Below are positions 1 to 13,700 of a stretch of 64,000 nucleotides of DNA, piece by piece. The translations under genes and the position numbers were made by a program. The DNA is taken from contig OZ026599.1 of assembly GCA_964020085.1 (NCBI GenBank), forward strand, positions 29,109,033-29,173,032, in the 5' to 3' direction. The notes beneath the pieces are model-generated. The model searched no databases. It was given only the letters and a program-made list of their open reading frames with translations, and was not told the DNA's origin. The DNA comes from Micromussa lordhowensis. Its lineage: Eukaryota > Cnidaria > Anthozoa > Scleractinia > Lobophylliidae. The stretch's first letter is position 1; every line of letters begins with the position of its first letter.

Positions 1-3000
1 TGCAGGAGTTTGACCTGCTCCCAACTTTGCAGAATTTCAGAAAACGCGCGCTGGGGGTCCCCTTGGAAAATTTGACATAGCTCGGCTCCACGGGCACTTT
101 TAGAGGCGCGGTTTGCAGGAAAATGTTGTGCTAGGTTGGCACTTTAAGGAAAATTTAGTTAGGACATGATGGCATTCGCGCGAGGGAGTTTTTTCTGGCC
201 TTATTTTTGCAAGAGTTTGACCTGCTCCCAACTTTGCAGAATTTCAGAAAACGCGCGCTGGGGGTCCCCTTGGCAAATTTGACATAGCTCGGCTCCACGG
301 GCACTTTTAGAGGCGCGGTTTGCAGCAAAATGTTCTGCTAGGTTGGCACTTTAAGGAAATGCTTGTTACAACATGATGGCATTCGCGCCAGGGTGTTTTT
401 TCTGGCCTTCTTTTTGCAGGAGTTTGACCTGCTTTCAACTTTGCAGAATTTCAGAAAACGCGCGCTGGGGGTCCCCTTGGCAAATTTGACATAGCTCGGC
501 TCCACGGGCACTTTTAGAGGCGCGGTTTGCAGCTAAATGTTGTGCTAGGTTGGCACTTCAAGGAAATGCTTGTCAGAATATGATGGCATTCGCGCCAGGG
601 TGTTTTTTCTGGCCTTCTTTTTGCAGGAGTTTGACCTGCTTTCAACTTTGCAGAATTTCAGAAAACGCGCGCTGGTGGTCCCCTTGGCAAATTTGACATA
701 GCTCGGCTCCACGGGCAGTTTTAGAGGCGCGGTTTGCAGCAAAATGTTGTGCTAGGTTGGCACTTCAAGGAAATGCTTGTCAGAACATGATGGCATTCGC
801 GCCAGGGTGTTTTTTCTGGCCTTCTTTTTGCAGGAGTTTGACCTGCTTTCAACTTTGCAGAATTTCAGAAAACGCGCGCTGGGGGTCCCCTTGGCAAATT
901 TGACATAGCTCGGCTCCACGGGCACTTTTAGAGGCGCGGTTTGCAGCAAAATAATGTTGTGCTAGGTTGGCACTTTAAGGAAATTTTAGTTAGGACATGA
1001 TGGCATTCGCGCGTGGGTGTTTTTTCTGGCCTTCTTTTTGCAGGAGTTTGACCTGCTCCCAACTTTGCAGAATTTCAGAAAACACGCGCTGGGGGTCCCC
1101 TTGGCAAATTTGACATAGCTCGGCTCCACGGGCACTTTTAGAGGCGCGGTTTGCAGCAAAATGTTGTGCTAGGTTGGCACTTTAAGGAAATTTTAGTTAA
1201 AACATAATGGCTTTCGCACCAGGGTGTTTTTTCTGGCCTTCTTTTTGCAGAAGTTTGACCTGCTCCCAACTTTGCAGAATTTTAGAAAGCGCGCGCTGGG
1301 GGTCCCCTTGGCAAATTTGACATAGCTCGGCTCCACGGGCACTTTTAGAGGCGCGGTTTGCAGCAAAATATTGTGCTAGGTTGGCACTTTAAGGAAATTT
1401 AAGTTAGAATATGATGGCATTCGCGACAGGGTGTTTTTTCTGGCCTTCTTTTTGCAGGAGTTTGACCTGCTCCCAACTTTGCAGAATTTCAGAAAACGCG
1501 CGCTGGGGGTCCCCTTGGCAAATTTGAGATAGCTCGGCTCCACGGGCACTTTTAGAGGCGCGGTTTGCAGTAAAATGTTGTGCTAGGTTGGCACTTCAAG
1601 GAAATTGTATTTAAGACATGATGGCATACGCGCTAGGGTATTTTTTCTGGCCTTCTTTTTGCAAGAGTTTGACCTGCTCCCAACTTTGCAGAATTTCAGA
1701 AAACGCGCGCTGGGGGTCCCCTTGGCAAATTTGACATAGCTCGGCTCCACGGGCACTTTTAGAGGCGCGGTTTGCAGCAAAATGTTGTGCTAGGTTAGCA
1801 CTTGAAGGAAATGTTAGTTAGGACATGATGGCGTTCGCGCCAGGGTGTTTTTTCTGGCCTTCTTTTTGCAGGATTTTAACCTGCTCCCAACTTTGCAGAA
1901 TTTTAGAAAACGCGCGCTGGGGGTCCCCTTGGCAAATTTGACATAGCTCGGCTCCACGGGCACTTTTAGAGGCGCGGTTTGCAGCAAAATGTTGTGCTAG
2001 GTTGGCACTTCAAGGAAATTGAAGTTAGAACATGATGGCATTCGCGCCAGGGTGTTTTTTCTGTCTTTTTTTTGCACGAGTTTGTCCTGCTCCCAACTTT
2101 GCAGAATTTCAGAAATCGCGTGCTGCAGGTCCCCTTGGCAAATTTGACATAGCTCGGCTCCACGGGCACTTTTAGAGGCGCGGTTTGCAGCAAAATGTTG
2201 TGCTAGGTTGGCACTTCAAGGACATTTTAGTTAGGACATGATGGCATTTGCGACAGGGTGTTTTTTCTGGCCTTTTTTTTGCAGGAGTTTGACCTGCTCC
2301 CAACTTTGCAGAATTTCAGAAAACGCTCGCTGGGGGTCCCCTTGGCAAGTTTGACATAGCTCGGCTCCACGGGCACTTTTAGAGGCGCGGTTTGCAGCAA
2401 AATGTTGTGCTAGGTTGGCACTTGAAGGAAATTATTGTTAGGACATGATGGCATTCGCGCCAGGGTGTTTTTTCTGGCCTTCTTTTTGCAAGTGTTTGAC
2501 CTGCTCCCAACTTTGCAGAATTTCAGAAAACGCGCGCTGGGGGTTCCCTTGGCAAATTTGACATAGCTCGGCTCCACGGGCACTTTTAGATGCGCGGTTT
2601 GCAGCAAAATGTTGTGCTAGGTTGGCACTTCAAGGAAGTTTTAGTTAGGACATGATGTCATTCGCGCCAGGGTGTTTTTTTCGGCATTGTTTTTGCAGGA
2701 GTTTGACCTGCTCCCTACTTTGCAGAATTTCGGAAAACGCGCGCTGGGGGTCCCCTTGGCAAATTTGACATAGCTCGGCTCCACGGGCACTTTTAATGGC
2801 GCGGTTTGCAGCAAAATGTTGTGCTAGGTTGGCACCTTAAGGAAATTTTAGTTAGGACATGATGGCATTCGCGCCAGGGTGTTTTTTTGGCCTTCTTTTT
2901 GGAGGAGTTTGACCTGCTCCCAACTTTGCAGAATTTCAGAAAACGCGCGCTGGGGGTCCCCTTGGCAAATTTGACATAGCTCGGCTCCACGGGCACTTTT

Positions 3001-6000
3001 AGAGGCGCGGTTTGCAGCAAAATGTTGTGCTAGGTTGCCACTTAAAGGAAATTCTAGTTAAGACATGATGGCATTCGCGCCAGGGTGTCTTTTCTGGCCT
3101 TCTTTTTGCAGGAGTTTGACCTGCTCCCAACTTTGCAGAATTTCAGAAAACGCGCGCTGGGGGTCCCCTTGGCAAATTTGACATAGCTCGGCTCCACGGG
3201 CACTTTTAGAGGCGCGGTTTGCAGCAAAATGTTGTGCTAGCTTGGCACTTTAAGGAAATTCTAGTTAGGACATGATGGCATTCGCGCCAGGGTGTTTTTT
3301 CTGGCCTTTTTTTTGCAGGAGTTTGACCTGCTCCCAACTTTGCAAAATTTCAGAAAACGGGCGCTGGGGGTCCCCTTGGCAAATTTGACATAGCTCGGCT
3401 CCACGGGCACTTTTAGAGGCGCGGTTTGCAGCAAAATGTTGTGCTAGGTTGGCACTTGAAGGAAATGTTAGTTAGGACATGATGGCATTCGCGCCAGGGT
3501 GTTTTTTCTGGCCTTCATTTTGCAGAAGTTTGACCTGCTCCCAACTTCGCAGAATTTCAGAAAACGCGCGCTGGGGGTCCCCTTCGCAAATTTGACATAG
3601 CTCGGCTCCACGGGCACGTTTAGAGGCGCGGTTTGCAGCAAAATGTTGTGCTTGGTTGGCACGTTAAGGAAATTCTAGTTAGGACATGATGGCATTCGCG
3701 CCAGGGTTTTTTTTCTGGCCTTCTTTTTGCAGGAGTTTGACCTGCTCCCAACTTTGCAGAATTTCAGAAAACGCGCGCTGGGGGCCCCCTTGGCAAATTT
3801 GACATAGCTCGGCTCCACAGGCACTTTCAGAGGCGCGGTTTGCAGCAAAATTTTGTGCTGGGTTGGCACTTTAAGGAAATTTTAGTTAAGACATGATGGC
3901 ATTCGCGCCAGGGTGTTTTTTCTGGCCTTTTTTTTCAGGAGTTTGACCTGCTCTCAGCTTTGCAGAATTTCAGAAAACGCGCGCTGGGGGTCCTCTTGGC
4001 AAATTTGACATAGCTCGGCTCCACGGGCACTTTTAGAGGCGCGGTTTGCAGCAAAATGTTGTGCTAGGTTGGAACTTCAAGGAAATTTTAGTTAGGACAT
4101 GATGGCATTCGCGCCAGGGAGTTTTTTCTGGCCTTCTTTTTGCAGGAGTTTGACCTGCTCCCAACTTTGCAGAATTTCAGAAAACGCGCGCTGGGTGTCC
4201 CCTTGGCAAATTTGACATAGCTCGGCTCCACGGGCACTTTTAGAGGCGCGGTTTGCAGCAAAATGTTGTGCTAGGTTGGCACTTGAAGGAAATCCTTGTT
4301 AGGACATGATGGCATTCGCGCCAGGGTGTTTTTTCTGGCCTTCTTTTTGCAGGAGTTTGACCTGCTCCCAACTTTGCAGAATTTCAGAAAACGCGCGCTG
4401 GGGGTCCCCTTGGCAAATTTGACATAGCTCCGCTCCACGGGCACTTTTAGAGGTGCGGTTTGCAGCAAAATGTTGTGCTAGGTTGGCACTTTAAGGAAAT
4501 CTTAGTTAGGACATGATGGCATTTGCGCCAGAGTGTTTTTTTGGGCCTTCTTTTTGCACGAGTTTGACCTGCTCTTAAATTTGCAGAATTTCATAAAACG
4601 CGCGCTGGGGGTCTCCTTGGCAAATTTGACATAGCTCGGCTCCACGGGCACTTTTAGAGGCGCGGTTTGCAGCAAAATGTTGTGCTAGGTTGGCACTTTA
4701 AGGAAATTTTAGTTAGGATATGATGGCATTCGCGCCAGGGTGTTTTTTTTGGCCTTCTTTTTGCAGGAGTTTGACCTGCTCCCAACTTTGCAGAATTTCA
4801 GAAAACGCGCGCTGGGGGTCCCCTTGGCAAATTTGACATAGCTCGGCTCCACGGGCACTTTCAGAGCCGCGGTTTGCAGCAAAATGTTGTGCTAGGTTGG
4901 AACTTTAAGGAAATTTTAGTTAGCACATGATGCCATTCGCGCCAGGGTGTTTTTTCTGGCCTTCTTTTTGCAGGAGTTTGACCTGCTCCCAACTTTGCAG
5001 AATTTGAGAAAACGCGCGCTGGGGGTCCCCTTGGCAAATTTGACATAGCTCGGCTCCACGGGCACTTTTAGAGACGCGGTTTGCAGCAAAATGTTGTGCT
5101 AGGTTGGCACTTTAAGGAAATTTTAGTTAGGACATGATGGCATTCGCGCCAGGGTGTTTTTTCTGGCCTTCTTTTTGCAAGTGTTTGACCTGCTCCCAAC
5201 TTTGCAGAATTTGAGAAAACGCGCGCTGGGGACCCCCTTGGCAAATTTGACATAGCTTGGCTCCACGGGCACTTTTAGAGGCGCGGTTTGCAGCAAAATG
5301 TTGTGCTAGGTTGGAACTTCAAGGAAATGTTAGTTAGAACATGATGGCATTCGCGCCAGGGTTTTTGTTCTGGCCTTCTTTTTGCAAGAGTTTGACCTGC
5401 TCCCAACTTTGCAGAATTTCAGAAAACGCGCGCTGGTGGTCCCCTTGGCAAATTTGACATAGCTCGGCTCCACGGGCACTTTTAGAGGCGCGGTTTGCAG
5501 CAAAATGTTGTGCTAGGTTGGCTCTTCAAGGAAATGCTAGTTAGAACATGATGGCATTCGCACCAGGGTTTTTTTTTTGGCCTTCTTTTTGCAGGAGTTT
5601 GACCTGCTCCCAACTTTGCAGAATTTCAGAAAACGCGCGCTGGGGGTCCGCTTGGCAAATTTGACATAGCTCGGCTCCACGGGCACTTTTAGAGGCGCGG
5701 TTTGCAGCAAAATGTTCTGCTAGGTTGGCACTTGAAGGAATTGTTAGTTAGGACATGATGGCATTCGCGCCAGGGTGTTTTTTCTGGCCTTCTTTTTGCA
5801 GGAGTTTGACCTGCTCCCAACTTTGCAGAATTTCAGAAAACGCGCGCTGGGTGTCCCCTTGGCAAATTTGACATAGCTCGGCTCCACGGGCACTTTTAGA
5901 GGCGCGGTTTGCAGCAAAATGTTGTGCTAGGTTGGCACTTTAAGGAAATTCTAGTTAGGACATGATGGCGTTCGCGCTAGGGTGTTTTTTTTCTGGCCTT

Positions 6001-7800
6001 CTCTTTGCAGGAGTTTGACCTGCTCCCAACTTTGCGGAATTTCAGAAAACGCGCGCTGGAGGTCCCCTTGGCAAATTTGACATAGCTCGGCTCCACGGGC
6101 ACTTTTAGAGGCGCGGTTTGCAGCAAAATGTTGTGCTAGGTTGGCAGCTTAAGGAAATCCCATTTAAAACATGATGGCATTCGCGCCAGGGTGTTTTTTC
6201 TGGCCTTCTTTTTTCAAGTGTTTGACCTGCTCCCAACTTTGCAGAATTTCAGAAAACGCGCGCTGGGGATCCCCTTGGCAAATTTGACATAGTTTGGCTC
6301 CACGGGCACTTTTAGAGGAACGGTTTGAAGCAAAATGTTGTGCTAGGTTGGCAAATTAAGGAAATGTTAGTTAGGACATGATGGCATTCGCGCCAGGGTT
6401 TTTTTTCTGGCCTTCTTTTTGCAAGAGTTTGACCTGCTCCCAACTTTGCAGAATTTCAGAAAACGCGCGCTGGGGGTCCCCTTGGCAAATTTGACATAGC
6501 TCGGCTCCACGGGCACTTTTAGAGGCGCGGTTTGCAGCAAAATGTTGTGCTAGGTTGGCTCTTCAAGGAAATGCTAGTTAGAACATGATGGCATTCGCAC
6601 CAGGGTGTTTTTTTTGGCCTTCTTTTTGCAGGAGTTTGACCTGCTCCCAACTTTGCAGAATTTCAGAAAACGCGCGCTGGGGGTCCCCTTGGCAAATTTG
6701 ACATAGCTCGGCTCCACAGGCACTTTTCGAGGCGCGGTTTGCAGCAAAATGTTGTGCTAGGTTGGCAGCTTAAGGAAATTTTAGTTAAAACATGATGGCA
6801 TTCGCGCCAGGGTGTTTTTTTTGGCCTTCTTTTTGCAGGAGTTTGACCTGCTCCCAACTTTGCAGAATTTCAGAAAACGCGCGCTGGGGGTCCCCTTGGC
6901 AAATTTGACATAGCTCGGCTCCACGGGCACTTTTAGAGGCGCGGTTTGCAGCAAAATGTTCTGCTAGGTTGGCACTTTAAGGAAATCCTAGTTAGCACAT
7001 GATGGCATTCGCGCCAGGGTGTTTTTTCTGGCCTTCTTTTTGGAGGAGTTTGACCTGCTCCCAACTTTGCAGAATTTCACAAAACGCGCGCTGGGGGTCC
7101 CCTTGGCAAATTTGACATAGCTCGGCTCCACGGGCACTTTTAGAGGCGCGGTTTGCAGCAAAATGTTGTGCTAGGTTGGCACTTCAAGGAAATGCTAGTT
7201 AAGACATGATGGCGTTCGCGCCAGGGTGGTTTTTCTGGCCTTCTTTTTGCAGGAGTTTGACCTGCTCCCAACTTTGCAGAATTTCAGAAAACGCGCGCTG
7301 GGGGTCCCCTTGGCAAATTTGACATAGCTCGGCTCCACGGGCTTTTTTAGAGGCGTGGTTTGAAGCAAAATGTTGTGCTAGGTTGGCACATTAAGGAAAT
7401 CTTAGTTAGGACATGATGGCATTCGCGCCAGGGTGTTTTTTCTGGCCTTCTTTTTGCAGGAGTTTGACCTGCTCCCAACTTTGCAGAATTTCAGAAAACG
7501 CGCGCTGGGGGTCCGCTTGGCAAATTTGACATAGCTCGGCTCCACGGGCACTTTTAGAGGCGCGGTTTGCAGCAAAATGTTCTGCTAGGTTTTCACATTA
7601 AGGAAATGTTAGTTAGGACATGATGGCATTCGCGCCAGGGTGTTTTTTCTGGCCTTCTTTTTGCAGAAGTTTGACCTGCTCCCAACTTTGCAGAATTTCA
7701 GAAAACCTGCGCTGGGGGTCCCCGTTTGGCAAATTTGACATAGCTCGGCTCCACGGGCACTTTTAGAGGCGCGGTTTGCAGCAAAATGTTGTGCTAGGTT

Positions 7801-10702
7801 GGCTCTTAAAGGAAATGCTAGTTAGAACATGATGGCATTCGCACCAGGGTGTTTTTTTTGGCCTTCTTTTTGCAGGAGTTTGACCTGCTCCCAACTTTGC
7901 AGAATTTCAGAAAACGCGCGCTGGGGGTCCCCTTGGCAAATTTGACATAGCTCGGCTCCACAGGCACTTTTAGAGGCGCGGTTTGCAGCAAAATGTTGTG
8001 CTAGGTTGGCAGCTTAAGGAAATTTTAGTTAAAACATGATGGCATTCGCGCCAGGGTGTTTTTTCTGGCCTTCTTTTTGCAAGTGTTTGACCTGCTCCCA
8101 ACTTTGCAGAATTTTAGAAAACGCGCGCTGGGGATCCCCTTGGCAATATTTGACATAGCTTGGCTCCACGGGCACTTTTAGAGGCGCGGTTTGCAGCAAA
8201 ATGTTGTGCTAGGTTGGCACATTAAGGAAATGTTAGTTAGGACATGATGGCATTCGCGCCAGGGTGTTTTTTTTGGCCTTCTTTTTGCAAGAGTTTGACC
8301 TGCTCCCAACTTTGCAGAATTTCAGAAAACGCGCGCTGGGGGTCCCCTTGGCAAATTTGACATAGCTCGGCTCCACGGGCACTTTTAGAGGCGCGGTTTG
8401 CAGCAAAATGTTGTGCTAGGTTGGCAGCTTAAGGAAATTTTAGTTACAACATGATGGCATTCGCGCCAGGGTGTTTTTTCTGGCCTTCTTTTTGCAAGTG
8501 TTTGACCTGCTCCCAACTTTGCAAAATTTCAGAAAACGCGCGCTGGAGGTCCCCTTGGCAAATTTGACATAGCTCGGCTCCACGGGCACTTTTAGAGGCG
8601 CGGTTTGCAGCAAAATGTTCTGCTAGGTTGGCACTTGAAGGAATTGTTAGTTAGGACATGATGGCATTCGCGCCAGGGTAATTTTTCTGGCCTTCTTTTT
8701 GCAGGAGTTTGACCTGCTCCCAGCTTTGCAGAATTTCAGAAAACGCGCGCTGGGGGTCCCCTTGGCAAATTTGACATAGCTCGGCTCCACGGGCACTTTT
8801 AGAGGCGCGATTTGCAGCAAAATGTTGTGCTAGGTTGGCACTTTAAGGAAATGTTAGTTAAAACATGATGGCGTTCGCGCCAGGGTGTTTTTTCTGGCCT
8901 TCTTTTTGCAGGAGTTTGACCTGCTCCCAACTTTGCAGAATTTCACAAAACGCGCGCTGGGGGTCCCCTTGGCAAATTTGACATAGCTCGGCTCCACGGG
9001 CACTTTTAGATGCGCGGTTTGCAGCAAAATGTTGTGCTAGGTTGGCACTTTAAGGAAATGCTAGTTAGGACATGATGGCGTTCGCGCCAGGGTGTTTTTT
9101 TCTGGGCTTCTCTTTGGAGGAGTTTGACCTGCTCCCAACTTTGCGGAATTTCAGAAAACGCGCGCTGGAGGTCCCCTTGGCAAATTTGACATAGCTCGGC
9201 TCCACGGGCACTTTTAGAGGCGCGGTTTGCAGCAAAATGTTGTGCTAGGTTGGCTCTTAAAGGAAATGCTAGTTAGAACATGATGGCATTCGCACCAGGG
9301 TGTTTTTTTTGGCCTTCTTTTTGCAGGAGTTTGACCTGCTCCCAACTTTGCAGAATTTCAGAAAACGCGCGCTGGGGGTCCCCTTGGCAAATTTGACATA
9401 GCTCGGCTCCACAGGCACTTTTAGAGGCGCGGTTTGCAGCAAAATGTTGTGCTAGGTTGGCAGCTTAAGGAAATTTTAGTTAAAACATGATGGCATTCGC
9501 GCCAGGGTGTTTTTTCTGGCCTTCTTTTTGCAAGTGTTTGACCTGCTCCCAACTTTGCAGAATTTTAGAAAACGCGCGCTGGGGATCCCCTTGGCAATAT
9601 TTGACATAGCTTGGCTCCACGGGCACTTTTAGAGGCGCGGTTTGCAGCAAAATGTTGTGCTAGGTTGGCACATTAAGGAAATGTTAGTTAGGACATGATG
9701 GCATTCGCGCCAGGGTGTTTTTTTTGGCCTTCTTTTTGCAAGAGTTTGACCTGCTCCCAACTTTGCAGAATTTCAGAAAACGCGCGCTGGGGGTCCCCTT
9801 GGCAAATTTGACATAGCTCGGCTCCACGGGCACTTTTAGAGGCGCGGTTTGCAGCAAAATGTTGTGCTAGGTTGGCAGCTTAAGGAAATTTTAGTTACAA
9901 CATGATGGCATTCGCGCCAGGGTGTTTTTTCTGGCCTTCTTTTTGCAAGTGTTTGACCTGCTCCCAACTTTGCAAAATTTCAGAAAACGCGCGCTGGAGG
10001 TCCCCTTGGCAAATTTGACATAGCTCGGCTCCACGGGCACTTTTAGAGGCGCGGTTTGCAGCAAAATGTTCTGCTAGGTTGGCACTTGAAGGAATTGTTA
10101 GTTAGGACATGATGGCATTCGCGCCAGGGTAATTTTTCTGGCCTTCTTTTTGCAGGAGTTTGACCTGCTCCCAGCTTTGCAGAATTTCAGAAAACGCGCG
10201 CTGGGGGTCCCCTTGGCAAATTTGACATAGCTCGGCTCCACGGGCACTTTTAGAGGCGCGATTTGCAGCAAAATGTTGTGCTAGGTTGGCACTTTAAGGA
10301 AATGTTAGTTAAAACATGATGGCGTTCGCGCCAGGGTGTTTTTTCTGGCCTTCTTTTTGCAGGAGTTTGACCTGCTCCCAACTTTGCAGAATTTCACAAA
10401 ACGCGCGCTGGGGGTCCCCTTGGCAAATTTGACATAGCTCGGCTCCACGGGCACTTTTAGATGCGCGGTTTGCAGCAAAATGTTGTGCTAGGTTGGCACT
10501 TTAAGGAAATGCTAGTTAGGACATGATGGCGTTCGCGCCAGGGTGTTTTTTTCTGGGCTTCTCTTTGGAGGAGTTTGACCTGCTCCCAACTTTGCGGAAT
10601 TTCAGAAAACGCGCGCTGGAGGTCCCCTTGGCAAATTTGACATAGCTCGGCTCCACGGGCACTTTTAGAGGCGCGGTTTGCAGCAAAATGTTGTGCTAGG
10701 TT
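7801..10702. repeat. Tandem duplication of a 7-monomer higher-order unit
   Basis: Two consecutive blocks of 1451 bp (7801-9251 and 9252-10702) carry the same ordered series of variants. Examples are GGCTCTTAAAGG at 7801 and 9252, the rare insertion GGCAATATTTGAC, the GGGTAATTTTTC T-tract variant and the GGGCTTCTCTTTGGAGG variant. This is a higher-order repeat created by a recent segmental duplication inside the array. Confidence 0.85.
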
Positions 10703-13700
10703 GGCACTTTAAGGAAATTTTAATTAGGACATGATGGCGTTCGCGCCAGGGTGTTTTTTCTGGCCTTCTTTTTGCAGGAGTTTGACCTGCTCCCAACTTT
10801 GCAGAATTTCAGAAAACGCGCGCTGCGGGTCCCCTTGGCAAATTTGACATAGCTCGGCTCCACGGGCACTTTTAGAGGCGCGGTTTGCAGCAAAATGTTG
10901 TGCTAGGTTGGCACTTTAAGGAAATGTTAGTTAGGACATGATGGCGTTCGCGCCAGGGTGTTTTTTCCGGCCTTCTTTTTGCAGGAGTTTGACCTGCTCC
11001 CAACTTTGCAGAATTTCAGAAAACGCGCGCTGGGGGTTCCCTTGGCAAATTTGACATAGCTCGGCTCCACGGGCACTTTTAGATGCGCGGTTTGCAGCAA
11101 AATGTTGTGCTAGGTTGGCACTTCAAGGAAATACTAGTTGGGACATGATGGCGTTCGCGCCAGGGTGTTTTTTCTGGCCTTCTTTTTGCAGGAGTTTGAC
11201 CTGCTCCCAACTTTGCAGAATTTCAGAAAACGCGCGCTGGGGGTCCCCTTGGCAAATTTGACATAGCTCGGCTCCACGGGCACTTTTAGAGGCGCGGTTT
11301 GCAGCAAAATGTTGTGCTAGGTTGGCACTTTAAGGAAATTTTAGTTAGGACATGATGGCATTCGCGGCAGGGTGTTTTTTTTGGCCTTCTTTTTGCAGAA
11401 GTTTGACCTGCTCCCAACTTTGCAGAATTTCAGAAAACGCGCGCTGGAGGTTCCCTTGGCAAATTTGACATAGCTCGGCTCCACGGGCACTTTTAGAGGC
11501 GCGGTTTGCAGCAAAATGTTGTGCTAGGTTGGCACTTCAAGGAAATTTTAAGTAGGACATGATGGCATTCGCGCCAGGGTGGTTTTTCTGGCCTTCTTTT
11601 TGCAGGAGTTTGACCTGCTCCCAACTTTGCAGAATTTCAGAAAACGCGCGCTGGGGGTCCCCTTTTTCAAATTTGACATAACTCGGCTCCACGGGCACTT
11701 TTAGAGGCGCGGTTTGCAGCAAAATGTTGTGCTAGGTTGGCACTTCAAGGAAATTGTAGTTAGAACATCATGGTATTCGCGCCAGGGTGTTTTTTCTTGC
11801 TTTCTTTTTGCAGGAGTTTGACCTGCTCCCAACTTTGCAGAATTTCAGAAAACGCGCGCTGGGGGTCCCCTTGGCAAATTTGACATAGCTCGGCTCCACG
11901 GGCACTTTTAGAGGCGCGGTTTGCAGCAAAATGTTGTGCTAGGTTGGCACTTGAAGGAAATTTCAGTTAGAACATGATGGCATTTGCGCCAGGGTGTTTT
12001 TTTTGGCCTTCTTTTTGCAGGAGTTTGACCTGCTCCCAACTTTGCAGAATTTCAGAAAACGCGCGCTGGGGATCCCCTTGGCAAATTTGACATAGCTCGG
12101 CTCCACGGGCACTTTTAGAGACGCGGTTTGCAGCAAAATGTTGTGCTAGGTTGGCACTTGAAGAGGTATTTAGTTAGGACATGATGGCATTCGCGCCAGG
12201 GTGTTTTTTGTGGCCTTCTTTTTGCAGGAGTTTGACCTGCTCCCAACTTTGCAGAATTTCAGAAAACGCGTGCTGGGGGTCCCCTTGGCAAATTTGACAT
12301 AGCTCGGCTCCAGGGGCACTTTTAGAGGCGCGGTTTGCAGCAAAATGTTGTGCTAGGTTGGCACTTCAAGGAAATTTTAGTTAGGACATGATGGCATTCG
12401 CGCCAGGGTGTTTTTTTTGGCCTTCTTTTTGCAGGAGTTTGACCTGCTCCCAACTTTGCAGAATTTCAGAAAACGCGCGCTGGAGGTCCCCTTGGAAAAT
12501 TTGACATAGCTCGGCTCCACGGGCACTTTTAGAGGCGCAGTTTGCAGCAAAATGTTGTGCTAGGTTGGCACTTCAAGGAAATTTTAGTTAGGACATGATG
12601 GCTTTCGCGCCAGGGTGTTTTTTCTGGCCTTCTTTTTGCAGGAGTTTGACCTGCTCCCAACTTTGCAGAATTTCAGAAAACGCGCGCTGGGGGTCCCCTT
12701 GGCAAATTTGACATAGCTCGGCTCCACGGGCACTTTTAGAGGCGCGGTTTGCAGCAAAATGTTGTGCTAGGTTGGCACTTTAAGGAAATCTTAGTTAAAA
12801 CATGATGTCGTTCGCGCCAGGGTGTTTTTCCTGGCCTTCTTTTTGCAGGAGTTTGACCTGCTCCCAACTTTGCAGAATTTCACAAAACGCGCGCTGGGGG
12901 TTCCCTTGGCAAATTTGACATAGCTCGGCTCCACGGGCACTTTTAGATGCGCGGTTTGCAGCAAAATGTTGTGCTAGGTTGGCACTTCGAGGAAATGCTA
13001 GCTGGGACATAATGGCGTTCGCGCCAGGGTGTTTTTTCTGGCCTTCTTTTTGCAGGAGTTTGACCTGCTCCCAACTTTGCAGAATTTCAGAAAACCGCGC
13101 TGGAGGTCCCCTTGGCAAATTTGACATAGCTCGGCTCCACGGGCACTTTTAGAGGCGCGGTTTGCAGCAAAATGTTGTGCTAGGTTGGCACTTTAAGGAA
13201 ACTTTAGTTAGGACATGATGGCATTCGCGCCAGGGTGTTTTTTCTGGCCTTCTTTTTGCAGGAGTTTGACCTGCTCCCAACTTTGCAGAATTTCAGAAAA
13301 CGCGCGCTGGAGGTCCCCTTGGCAAATTTGACATAGCTCGGCTCCACGGGCACTTTTAGAGGCGCGGTTTGCAGCAAAATGTTGTGCTAGGTTGGCACTT
13401 CAAGGAAATTTTAGTTAGGACATGATGGCATTCGCGCCAGGGGGTTTTTTCTGGCCTTCTTTTTGCAGGAGTTTGACCTGCTCCCAACTTTGCAGAATTT
13501 CAGAAAACGCGCGCTGGAGGTCCCCTTGGCAAATTTGACATAGCTCGGCTCCACGGGCACTTTTAGAGGCGCGGTTTGCAGCAAAATGTTGTGCTAGGTT
13601 AGCACTTCAAGGAACATTTAAGTAGGACATGATGGCATTCGCGCCAGGGTGTTTTTTCTGGCCTTCTTTTTGCAGGAGTTTGACCTGCTCCCAACTTTGC

